The notes under the pieces were generated by a model. It was not told the origin of the DNA, searched no databases, and saw only the letters and a list, made by a program, of their open reading frames with translations. DNA of 17,864 nt, taken from Candidatus Bathyarchaeota archaeon. GTDB lineage: Archaea > Thermoproteota > Bathyarchaeia > 40CM-2-53-6. Shown one piece after another: positions 6,583 through 13,027 of the stretch; the first letter of the stretch is position 1, and each line of letters opens with the position of its first letter. The DNA is taken from contig VBBG01000028.1 in assembly GCA_005882905.1 (NCBI GenBank), positions 1 to 17,864 on the forward strand, written 5' to 3'. The translations under genes and the position numbers were made by a program.

Positions 6583-7625
6583 AGCACTTTAGTTACTACT
6601 GCAGAAATCGGTCCATCCTCCTGTTCAACAGCCAGTCTAGCTCCCTCTTTGGCAAAATCTCTGTTGGCATAAGCGAGACAGGCAACCTTTCCCAGCCCTG
6701 GAGAGAAAGCCGCGCTTGTGATGAACCCCGCCTCAACATCGTTGCTCTTCAGCTTTGACCGCGCCGACGGAGGGTCTCTGGCTTCAATCTCCAACCTGAC
6801 GAGCTGCTTGTTCACTCTACCTATGTGAGTAGCCCTCGCGACAACCTCCTGACCCATATAGCAGCCTTTGGTGAAGCTGATAGCATCTCTGAATCCTGCT
6901 TCCAGCACAATCGTATTGTCGTCAATGTCAATACCATACCTTGGATATCCTGCTTCGAGTCGAAGCATCTCCATCGCCTTGCTACCAATCGGCCGGACGC
7001 CCATGTCTCCAGTCTTCAACAGAAAGCCATTCCAAACTGCCTCGGCCTCTTCGTTCGGCAAGATAATGTCGTAGCCGCCCTGTCCACTTCGGTCTCTGCT
7101 AACAATCGTGCTTGGTCCGAGAATCTTGTGGCCTAATGGTTTGAGACCTTCCAATTCTACTCCTAACGCTTCTCCGATCGCCTGACCGGAACTTGGTCCC
7201 TGAATTGTTATCTGGACGAGGTCCCGAGTGGCGTCTCTAATCTGAACATCCTCTGTGATTACGAAACGGTCGAGAGCGTCTTTCACCTTGGATGCTGGGG
7301 AATCCCCAGTGTCCACGAGTATGCCGTCTGGCTGCCCGTAGAGATACAGGTCGGCTAGAATCCGGGCCTTGGGATTCAGCAGGGCTGAATGTTGCCCTCC
7401 ATCTTCTCGAAGGTCTGCCACATCGCTGGTTAGGAGACCGTTCAGGAATGAGACGCGATCTTTCCCGGTGATTCTTAGACGGCCAGCGTTCGATATGTCT
7501 GCGATGCCAGCGGCTTTCTTGACCGCCCAGTACTCTTCGATGGGATCCGAATAGCTCAGGGGGGTTTTGCTGGCGTCCAGCTGAGCCCCGAGCCTTTCGT
7601 GATGAAGAATCAGCGGATTGGACAC
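6579..7625 (-). CDS. YgfZ/GcvT-like folate-binding protein
   Basis: A member of the aminomethyltransferase (GcvT)/YgfZ superfamily, which binds tetrahydrofolate; YgfZ-type members support iron-sulfur cluster enzymes. Seen in the sequence: an N-terminal SYSDPIEEYWAVKKAAGIADISNAGRLRITGKDRVSFLNGLLTSDV, the folate-site region VLEAGFRDAISFTKGCYMGQEVVARATHIGRVNKQL with the YgfZ signature KGCYMGQE, and a C-terminal barrel (GFITSAAFSPGLGKVACLAY). KGCxxGQE favours YgfZ over true GcvT, and no glycine-cleavage partners are nearby. GTG 7625 is chosen because ATATAT at 7653-7658 sits about 26 nt before 7630; the frame is open to ATG 7718 and beyond, overlapping the SDR gene. Confidence 0.85.
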   Translation of the reverse strand: MSNPLILHHERLGAQLDASKTPLSYSDPIEEYWAVKKAAGIADISNAGRLRITGKDRVSFLNGLLTSDVADLREDGGQHSALLNPKARILADLYLYGQPDGILVDTGDSPASKVKDALDRFVITEDVQIRDATRDLVQITIQGPSSGQAIGEALGVELEGLKPLGHKILGPSTIVSRDRSGQGGYDIILPNEEAEAVWNGFLLKTGDMGVRPIGSKAMEMLRLEAGYPRYGIDIDDNTIVLEAGFRDAISFTKGCYMGQEVVARATHIGRVNKQLVRLEIEARDPPSARSKLKSNDVEAGFITSAAFSPGLGKVACLAYANRDFAKEGARLAVEQEDGPISAVVTKVL

Positions 7626-7652
7626 GACTACTAGATCAGATTCCACATGGTG

Positions 7653-7658
7653 ATATAT
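7653..7658 (-). promoter_or_regulatory. TATA box for the YgfZ-like gene
   Basis: ATATAT in the gap before the YgfZ-like gene. The expected transcript start is near 7630, five bases before the GTG at 7625, consistent with an essentially leaderless message. Because the core is symmetric it might also act toward the SDR gene, where it would give a leader of about 35 nt. Confidence 0.5.
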
Positions 7659-7716
7659 GGTTGTGCCCAGATTACCTTTTTCAACGGTAAACGGTGCCGG
7701 ATCAGGACGATCTAGC

Positions 7717-8511
7717 ATGGAATTTGGGCTGAAGGGTAGGATTGCGCTGGTACCCGCGGCGAGCAAAGGAATAGGCTTCGGCGTCGCAAAGGTCCTCGCC
7801 TCAGAGGGCTGCAAGGTCGTAATCTCGTCGAGGAATCAGGATTCCATCCGAAAGGCGACGGAGCAGATCGTAAGAGAAACTGGAAATCGTGAGGCCTATG
7901 GCTTTAAAGCGGACCTCACCTCCAGAGAAGATGTAGATCAACTTCTCGTTTCGGCCCGACAAAAGATCGGAAGCATCGACATACTCGCATACAATACGGG
8001 ACCCCCAAAACCCGGAACGCTTACCGAGTTGACCGAGTCGGACTGGGACTACGGGATCAAACTGCTCCTGATGAGCGCTACAAGACTGGCAAAAGGAATC
8101 GTCCCAGAAATGGTCAAGAAACAGTGGGGTCGATTGATATTCATAACCTCAACCACCCTGAGACAACCAATCACGAATCTGTTGCTGTCGAACACCGTGA
8201 GGCTCAGTTTGGCTGGACTGTCAAAATCCCTGGCAACGGAGTTCGGGCCAAAGGGAATAACATCCAATGGAATAATGCAGGGGCATATTCTGACTGACAG
8301 GCAGAGACAGATCGCAGAGGACGTCTCCAGACGGACGGGAAAGAGTGTCGAAGATGCGATGAAGCAAGCTCTCCTTGACGTACCGGCCGGCAGATACGGA
8401 ACTGTCGATGAGATCGGCTACCTAGTAGCATTCTTGGCCAGCGACAGAGCGAGCTACATCAACGGGGCAATGATCCCAATCGATGGCGGAATGATAAAAT
8501 CGGTATTCTAA
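7717..8511 (+). CDS. SDR-family protein with an atypical active site
   Basis: A 264-aa short-chain dehydrogenase/reductase fold. The nucleotide-binding motif is ALVPAASKGIGFGVA (11-24, the usual T-G-x3-G-x-G as P-A-x3-G-I-G), with DLTSRED (66-72) and AYNTGPP replacing NNAG (91-97). Ser145 is present in the catalytic position, but the usual Tyr (+13) is Ser158 and the usual Lys (+17) is Arg162 (LSNTVRLSLAGLSKSLA). The C terminus PAGRYGTVDEIGYLVAFLASDRASYINGAMIPIDGGM is typical. ATG 7717 begins exactly at the first strand; the frame is open to ATG 7657. A subgroup of SDRs with SNxxR in this place exists, so this is probably a real lineage and not decay. The substrate is unknown. Confidence 0.88.
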   Translation: MEFGLKGRIALVPAASKGIGFGVAKVLASEGCKVVISSRNQDSIRKATEQIVRETGNREAYGFKADLTSREDVDQLLVSARQKIGSIDILAYNTGPPKPGTLTELTESDWDYGIKLLLMSATRLAKGIVPEMVKKQWGRLIFITSTTLRQPITNLLLSNTVRLSLAGLSKSLATEFGPKGITSNGIMQGHILTDRQRQIAEDVSRRTGKSVEDAMKQALLDVPAGRYGTVDEIGYLVAFLASDRASYINGAMIPIDGGMIKSVF

Positions 8512-8655
8512 TCGGTCGGATAGTTGAAGCTTCGAGGATAAGTCAAGACCGAATGTACAGGGGCACTCTGCGTTTTCGCCCCAACGCATTTTCGCTGAGC
8601 GTGATTCGGGGGCTCCACGGGACAAGATTATTCTAAACCATCACTGGACATATTC

Positions 8656-8986
8656 GTGAAGAAGATTGCAAGAAGGTTGGACCTTCCCTATCCCATCGAA
8701 AAGGTCTGGGACACAGCTTTATCGGTCCTCGACCACGCAGGCTGGGAGATCACTCATCAGAACAAGGCATCAGATCCACGTGACCATGGACATGATTACT
8801 TGGACAGAAACATTCTACTTGAATCTGATCAAGACTGGCGACAATTCGACAAGAGTCGTCCTGGGCAGAATCGGCCTGGCTCAGCCCGCTGACTGGGGAA
8901 TTGCTAAACAGCACATCGAGCAGTTCCTACTCAAATTGGAATCCACCCTCCAAAATGTGAATCAGAGCGTTGACGAACGAAACTAG
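8656..8986 (+). pseudogene. SRPBCC/START-like small protein, frame-disrupted near 8775
   Basis: The N-terminal half (GTG 8656: KKIARRLDLPYPIEKVWDTALSVLDHAGWEITHQNKAS) resembles the start of SRPBCC/polyketide-cyclase-like domains. The C-terminal half is in the next frame: HVTMDMITWTETFYLNLIKTGDNSTRVVLGRIGLAQPADWGIAKQHIEQFLLKLESTL, with the strand pattern and long C-terminal helix of the same fold, ending at the TAG 8984-8986. The joint lies between about 8766 and 8785 and requires one extra base in the present sequence. An A/T box at 8628-8635 fits a leaderless GTG start. Either a recent pseudogene or an assembly indel; the rest is well preserved. About 109 codons when joined. The family call is tentative. 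Confidence 0.6.
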
Positions 8987-9060
8987 TCAATGAAAGATCA
9001 ACATAGAGAGCCCGATATTTCGGATAGAACGTCGACAACTCAAATCAGGTCGCAAGTCTG

Positions 9061-9075
9061 TGGTGCGGCCGCCGG
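9061..9075. repeat. 15-bp copy of the tRNA-Gly 3' end (att-like repeat, distal copy)
   Basis: TGGTGCGGCCGCCGG is identical to 10606-10620, which is the 3' T-stem strand, acceptor strand, discriminator base and CCA of tRNA-Gly on the minus strand. The flanking bases differ on both sides. No T-loop precedes the copy here, so it is not a second tRNA gene. Position downstream of the tRNA 3' end and the same orientation are what integration at a tRNA leaves behind. Confidence 0.6.
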
Positions 9076-9179
9076 ACACCGCACAATAAGTGCAAATCGC
9101 ACGCAGAGCGAGTCATAGTTATAGGGTCTTTCCGGTTCTAGCATAAAGATGGTCTCGAGCCCCATTCTCTGGTCAGGCC

Positions 9180-9521
9180 GGTACGGTTGCGAGAAGAACC
9201 AGAAGTTTTCCTGGACTCTGAGAATCCCGTATCCAGGCGTCTCCCCTCCCGATACCAGGTTAATTATCCTCCTGATTCCTGAGGGGTGCTCTTTAAAGTG
9301 TCAAGCCCTTTCACATACGCTTCACCGCTGGTCGGCAGTAGGAGAGTTGCGAGTATCTGATCAGGGTTGTCTTGCCTGCACCGCTGGGGCCGAGGAGGCC
9401 GAAAACTTCTCCCTCCTCAATCTGAAGGTCAACACTCTCCAGTGCGACAACGTCTCCGGCCCCGGACTCCTTTGAAGAGTCGTCTCAGTTGCTTGGTTTC
9501 GATGGAGAGGTCTCGCTCCAT
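9180..9521 (-). pseudogene. ABC transporter ATP-binding protein, truncated and multiply frameshifted
   Basis: Starting at ATG 9521 the frame reads MERDLSIETKQLRRLF; one base shift later it reads DVVALESVDLQIEEGEVFGLLGPSGAGKTTLI, an unmistakable ABC-ATPase start with the Walker A motif GPSGAGKTT. A third frame continues ILATLLLPTSGEAYVKGLDTLKSTPQ, and a fourth reading segment gives RRIINLVSGGETPGYGILRVQENFWFFSQPYR, matching the Q-loop region of natural-product/drug-export type ATPases. Similarity stops near 9180, before the LSGGQ signature and Walker B. With at least three frame changes and loss of the C-terminal half, it is clearly dead. It lies between the two tRNA-Gly 3'-end repeats. Confidence 0.85.
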
Positions 9522-9655
9522 GTTAGGGTGGCTAACGAGACCGTCTCAAATAAGAGTTGTTTGAAGAAATCACAAAGAATAACCCAACAATAACCGCTTC
9601 AGTAGTCACCGTTGGCTTGTCCGGAGAGGAATCTGCGCCAACCCAGCTCTTAACG

Positions 9656-9663
9656 ATTAAATA
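9656..9663 (+). promoter_or_regulatory. TATA box for the cupin gene
   Basis: ATTAAATA lies about 26 nt before the region of the TTG start at 9688, predicting a leaderless transcript. It is the only A/T-rich box in this gap pointing at the cupin gene and supports choosing the TTG at 9688. Confidence 0.5.
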
Positions 9664-9687
9664 ACGAGTAAGCCATCTAGGCTCGTC

Positions 9688-10143
9688 TTGATAACAGCTC
9701 AGGATGCTAGTTTTGTCTCACCTGGTGAAGGAAAGAAGTGTAACGTTTTCGCGGATACGATCACGATTAAGGTACCGAGTGAAATGACCGGGGGCGCGTA
9801 TTCAATATCCGAGGATGTCACCCCCGCGGGACAGGGCGCACCACCGCACATACATCGTCGCGAACTAGAGACATTCATTGTCCTGGAGGGAGAGTACGAA
9901 TTCCAATGCGGCGACCGTAAGTTCAAAGCAACCAAAGGGGCGATTGTCGTTCTACCAAGAGAGGTACCGCACGCTTTCAAGAATACCGGGAATACCATAG
10001 GCAAGACTCTCGTCGTTCTGGTACCAGGTGGAATGGAGAAGGTGTTCGAGGATATCAGCGCGATGCCGCCGGGACCACCGGACATAGGAAAGGTCAACGC
10101 GATCACGACGAAATATGGAGTCGAGTTCCTCCCAATCGGCTAG
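9688..10143 (+). CDS. Cupin-domain protein
   Basis: A 151-aa single-domain cupin. Metal-binding motif 1 is PPHIHRRELETFIVLEG, with His54, His56 and Glu61 in the G-x5-HxH-x4-E-x6-G pattern; motif 2 is LPREVPHAFKNTG with His95 and Asn99. The overall form (GGAYSISEDVTPAGQGAPPHIH, then EYEFQCGDRKFKATKGAIVVLP) resembles quercetinase-like cupins, whose members range from dioxygenases to isomerases, so the reaction cannot be named. TTG 9688 is supported by the TATA box at 9656-9663; there is no in-frame ATG nearby. It is the only intact gene between the two tRNA-Gly 3'-end repeats, so it may have come with an integrated element. Confidence 0.88.
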   Translation: MITAQDASFVSPGEGKKCNVFADTITIKVPSEMTGGAYSISEDVTPAGQGAPPHIHRRELETFIVLEGEYEFQCGDRKFKATKGAIVVLPREVPHAFKNTGNTIGKTLVVLVPGGMEKVFEDISAMPPGPPDIGKVNAITTKYGVEFLPIG

Positions 10144-10605
10144 CTTGATAGCCCGTCTCTTTCGGGAGATTAGGTCATCGGCACATCCTCAGGCAGCTGC
10201 TGACGTTGCGTTCGTTCGCTTCGGTCAAAACTCAAATTTCGAGCCCTTTCCCATAGGTAATCTCATCCCTTGATGAGAGAGTCCTACCTCGTAGTGGGAA
10301 TATGCCCTAGACATGCATTAGACTACAAATCTCGACCACGGTTCTTCTGAGGTGTCGACCGGCCAATCTGTATCGGACGTGTGGAAGGATAGTCCGTGAG
10401 GTGGGATTCGCGCACCAGTTTACCGCTACATACAAGCTGCCCTACTCTTGGCCCGTAGTCGAGCCAAGCAGGATCCTTCCCGGCTCGCAGCGCCAGACCC
10501 AAAGTCCAGGTGATGCGGTGCGCTAACAGCGCACCACCCTTTAGGTTCAAATCGCTACCCGATTTCCAAAAATCTTGTTCGTCCCTGACGAGGTTTGGCC
10601 ATGTT
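10144..10605. other. 462-bp stretch with no recognisable gene; several hairpins
   Basis: Between the cupin stop and the tRNA-Gly 3' end I see no convincing protein. A long minus frame overlaps it (10323-10730), but it runs through the tRNA and resembles nothing known. Structure is present: GGTGCGCT-AAC-AGCGCACC (about 10516-10534) is a perfect 8-bp hairpin, and AAATCG-CTACC-CGATTT lies just downstream. GGTTCAAATC between them resembles a tRNA T-loop, but no matching T-stem or acceptor strand can be drawn. It may be decayed mobile-element DNA or hold an unrecognised RNA. Confidence 0.5.
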
Positions 10606-10620
10606 TGGTGCGGCCGCCGG
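10606..10620. repeat. 15-bp att-like repeat, copy inside tRNA-Gly
   Basis: TGGTGCGGCCGCCGG, identical to 9061-9075. In the tRNA it covers the 3' T-stem strand through the encoded CCA. Together the two copies bound about 1.5 kb. Confidence 0.6.
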
Positions 10621-10726
10621 GATTTGAATTCCCGAGCCGCTTCGAAACGGCTTCCCGGGTCGTCAGCGTTCTGCTGAACGCTGCGTTGGCAGGCTGATAT
10701 CATAGACCAGGCTAGACCACGGCCGC
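10606..10726 (-). tRNA. tRNA-Gly (GCC) with two introns, one in the T-arm
   Basis: Acceptor GCGGCCG/CGGCCGC pairs perfectly, followed by A73 and encoded CCA. The anticodon stem TCAGC/GCTGA holds loop CTGCCA-C, anticodon GCC. Intron 1 (10669-10686, 18 nt) is at the canonical 37/38 site: central helix CTGC/GCAG with 3' bulge AAC. Intron 2 (10629-10653, 25 nt) lies between positions 53 and 54: bulge GGA, central helix CCCG/CGGG, bulge AAT, inner helix AGCCG/CGGCT. Cutting after the second base of each bulge joins CCGGG to TTCAAAT-CCCGG, restoring the T-arm exactly. The spliced tRNA is 75 nt plus CCA. Its TATA box is at 10751-10760. The 3' end is duplicated at 9061-9075. Confidence 0.95.
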
Positions 10727-10750
10727 ACAAACAAACGCGACAGAAATGCT

Positions 10751-10760
10751 CATTTAAAAA
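10751..10760 (-). promoter_or_regulatory. TATA box for tRNA-Gly
   Basis: Read on the minus strand this is TTTTTAAATG, centred about 26 nt before 10730, just ahead of the tRNA 5' end at 10726. The spacing matches archaeal tRNA promoters with a very short leader. Confidence 0.6.
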
Positions 10761-10831
10761 CTGGCCACGAAGGGTCCCGCTTCTATTCTAACTGTTCCAG
10801 TTAGCTAGATTTGTTTCTGAAGCTATATCCG

Positions 10832-10839
10832 CTTAAATA
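10832..10839 (+). promoter_or_regulatory. TATA box for the DUF4234-like gene
   Basis: CTTAAATA, predicting a transcript start near 10862 and a leader of about 17 nt before the TTG at 10879. Confidence 0.5.
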
Positions 10840-10878
10840 CAGACGCCAGAAAAACCGGTTCTATCCTGTGCATTTGAT

Positions 10879-11730
10879 TTGAGCATAGCCCTTGAAAATG
10901 TCAAGCGAGACCTGAGATCTCGTTTGGAGAGTGACAAGCATATGTCCGCAGGATGGATAGTTGTTCCACTTCTTCAGATACTCTCGGTGGTGATAGTTGT
11001 CGTTATCATAATAGCTGTCCTGATTAGCGTGATTCTCACGGCCTCTTCTGGGGCTAGCGTACTCTTCGACCTCCGGGCCTTGGCGGGGATACTGATAGAA
11101 TTTGCAGTAGCTGAGTTCATCCTAAACATATTCTTCTCTTTCATGCTCTACAGACTCATGAAGCGTCGCAATACGCACTTCATTCGACAACTGTTCCTTT
11201 ACGAGGACCTCGAAACAACCGCTAAGGAAATAGCTGCTAAGAAAGGTATCGACGCGTCAATACCACTGAATAATCTAGACAGAATCAGAAGAGACGCACA
11301 AGCAGACGAAAGGTCGAGGGATCCCGTTCTATGGTCTGCAATCTTAGTGTTCGCGGCAGGTGCATCGGTCCCATCTTTCATCACGCCTTCTGGATTCTCG
11401 GGTTTGGCGCTTGTACCTCTCTTCGCGCAATACTACGTGTATTATTTCCTGATGAAGGAATGGTTCAGACACGAGAGGCGCGAAGACATTTTCATGGATG
11501 AGCTTTCGAGGCTACTGTCTACAGTTGGGATCCATGTAACGCCGCCGCCTCGATTCGCTCCGATTCCTGATCGAAGCTTTGCCGTGTACCTTGTGCTCAC
11601 CATCGTTACCCTCGGGTTCTTCGGCATCTATTGGGTCTATGTGCTACTGTCCGACCCCAATAACCACTTTCGCTATCAAGCAATGGTTGAGGACATCATT
11701 GTTGCCCAGCTGTCCGGACAGACCCTCTGA
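10879..11730 (+). CDS. Multi-pass membrane protein with a C-terminal DUF4234-like segment
   Basis: A 283-aa integral membrane protein of unknown function. Hydrophobic segments are visible at about 25-55, 66-92, 150-190 (with a break) and 234-260. Between the second and third lies a charged soluble stretch (LKRRNTH..., LEDLETTAKEIAAKKGIDASIPLNNLDRIRRDAQADERSRDP). The end, RSFAVYLVLTIVTLGFFGIYWVYVLLSDPNNHFRYQ, has the pattern of DUF4234 proteins (a hydrophobic helix with GFFxIYW followed by a polar stretch). The TTG start fits the TATA box at 10832-10839. An 11-bp inverted repeat flanks the gene. Confidence 0.75.
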   Translation: MSIALENVKRDLRSRLESDKHMSAGWIVVPLLQILSVVIVVVIIIAVLISVILTASSGASVLFDLRALAGILIEFAVAEFILNIFFSFMLYRLMKRRNTHFIRQLFLYEDLETTAKEIAAKKGIDASIPLNNLDRIRRDAQADERSRDPVLWSAILVFAAGASVPSFITPSGFSGLALVPLFAQYYVYYFLMKEWFRHERREDIFMDELSRLLSTVGIHVTPPPRFAPIPDRSFAVYLVLTIVTLGFFGIYWVYVLLSDPNNHFRYQAMVEDIIVAQLSGQTL

Positions 11731-11854
11731 CTTCGCGGCCCAACACTCCATTAACATGACGGCGCTCTTTCCCTTCAGGCTTTATCGAAGCGGATATAAC
11801 TCCCGTCATCGCACGACAGTTCGAATGGAGATTCTTGTAGGAGTATAGTAAATA

Positions 11855-12346
11855 ATGCCAGACTTTTACATCGATGGTCAGAGCCTTGGAAACCAGCAGA
11901 GGGGACAACCTCGGCGTGCAAAGATTGCCGTGGCTTTCAAGGAGAAGCCCACAGCGGGGTTCGAGCTACACTGGGAAGAGATTGGTGATAGGACGAATAA
12001 TGAGGCAGAGTATTACGCGCTGATTAAGGCTCTCAACATGATTCAGGAGAAGTGGCCAGAGCTCGGTGCCGCTGCGACACGGAAAGGAGTCGAGCCGGTC
12101 AAGATCTACTCAGACTCTCTCCTCATCGTCAACCAAGTGAAAGGGGTCTACGAGGTGACTGATGCGAGGCTCCGACAGCTCTGCGATACCACTAGGAGCT
12201 TGATGAAGAAGCTGGGGTCTGTGAAGCTGGAATGGGTTTCGCGGGAGGGGAATTATGCGGGACAGTGGCTTGAAGAGCGGTGGAAGGGCGGAAAGCTAGA
12301 AGTCGTGAAGGACGGGCAGCCCGGCGAGGTTGTCGCAAAAGTCTGA
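11855..12346 (+). CDS. RNase HI-like protein with an altered fourth catalytic position
   Basis: A 163-aa RNase H fold protein. Asp7 (DFYIDG), Glu50 (TNNEAEYYAL) and Asp87 (YSDSLLIVNQVKG) match the first three catalytic carboxylates of type 1 RNase H, which cuts RNA in RNA-DNA hybrids. The last motif, normally N-x-x-A-D-x-L, reads N-Y-A-G-Q-W-L, so the fourth Asp is Gly136. An insertion after the second helix (PELGAAATRKGVEP) and an about 20-residue tail are additional. ATG 11855 fits the first strand. Activity may be weak or use another residue; some RNase H-like subfamilies also have Gly here, so loss of function cannot be concluded. Confidence 0.85.
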   Translation: MPDFYIDGQSLGNQQRGQPRRAKIAVAFKEKPTAGFELHWEEIGDRTNNEAEYYALIKALNMIQEKWPELGAAATRKGVEPVKIYSDSLLIVNQVKGVYEVTDARLRQLCDTTRSLMKKLGSVKLEWVSREGNYAGQWLEERWKGGKLEVVKDGQPGEVVAKV

Positions 12347-12369
12347 ACCCCGGATTCCTGCATCCGGAT

Positions 12370-12377
12370 ACTAAATA
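12370..12377 (+). promoter_or_regulatory. TATA box for the PH-like/zinc-ribbon gene
   Basis: ACTAAATA, predicting a transcript start near 12400 and a leader of about 22 nt before the ATG at 12422. Confidence 0.4.
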
Positions 12378-12421
12378 CCCATATTCGCAACGCGCGATCC
12401 GCTTGATCGTCGTGCGTCAGT

Positions 12422-12925
12422 ATGGGCAATGTTCCCCAAGATGTTATCCGTATTCTTGGTCCTGGAGAACAGGTTCAGCTGTTCATTGAGCAGAAGATCT
12501 ACCATCCAAGGATAAACGTCGACTCAGTGGTCCTGACCAACCAGCGAATCATCCTCAGGCACCCGCACGATCTGCGTCTAAAGAGGGACTTTACCGACTT
12601 CTCCTACACCGACGTAGCCAATGCGATCCTCGACAAGGGCCTGCTCAGGTCGACTGTCAAATGCGAACTCAGATTCGGGGGAGACCCATTGAACCTGGCT
12701 GATCTGCCCAACTCAGACGCCGAGAAAGCTTACGGGATAATCAGGTCCAACATTTCGCGTTACCAGACACCCTTCGCGACAGGATACGCCGCGATGGCGC
12801 CGGTAGGCCAGATGCCACAGCCGATGGCTGCGGCCGCAATGGGCGTCAGATGCCCAAAGTGCGGCCAGATCGGTAGCCAAGGGGCGAAATTCTGCGGCGC
12901 CTGCGGCGCGACTCTCCAAAAGTAA
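12422..12925 (+). CDS. PH-like domain protein with a C-terminal zinc ribbon
   Basis: A 167-aa protein. Residues about 10-120 have the look of a bacterial-type PH domain (YokE-like): GPGEQVQLFIEQKIYHPRINVDSVVLTNQRIILRHP, then SYTDVANAILDKGLLRSTVKCELRFGG, then a final helix SDAEKAYGIIRSNISRY. A Pro/Met/Ala-rich linker leads to a C-terminal zinc ribbon, CPKCGQIGSQGAKFCGACG. Such ribbon-plus-PH proteins are common in archaea and have no assigned function. A short hairpin (GCCGA/TCGGC, 12930-12943) follows the stop. Confidence 0.8.
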   Translation: MGNVPQDVIRILGPGEQVQLFIEQKIYHPRINVDSVVLTNQRIILRHPHDLRLKRDFTDFSYTDVANAILDKGLLRSTVKCELRFGGDPLNLADLPNSDAEKAYGIIRSNISRYQTPFATGYAAMAPVGQMPQPMAAAAMGVRCPKCGQIGSQGAKFCGACGATLQK

Positions 12926-12929
12926 CATC

Positions 12930-12943
12930 GCCGAAAGCTCGGC
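12930..12943 (+). terminator. Small hairpin after the PH-like/zinc-ribbon gene
   Basis: GCCGA-AAGC-TCGGC, a 5-bp stem four bases after the stop at 12925. No T-run follows, so a terminator role is only suggested by position. Confidence 0.3.
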
Positions 12944-13027
12944 TAAATCAACAGTAACTCTTGGCCAGCATAGGCCCTGTCCCGAACCTTAAAGACTACG
13001 CGAGATTACAGCCTTCAGAACATCGTT

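Noticed and set aside
9149..9475. Plus-strand 108-codon frame
   Set aside because: It is the complement of the ABC-ATPase remnant, which is recognisable by Walker A on the minus strand.
10490..10575. Possible intron-bearing tRNA or C/D-box sRNA
   Set aside because: There is TTCAAAT and a terminal CCA, but no 5' acceptor partner and only a partial T-stem. The C/D-like boxes (GTGATGC, CTGA) are too far apart.
10323..10730. Minus-strand 135-codon frame
   Set aside because: It runs through the whole tRNA-Gly gene and matches nothing recognisable; treated as chance.
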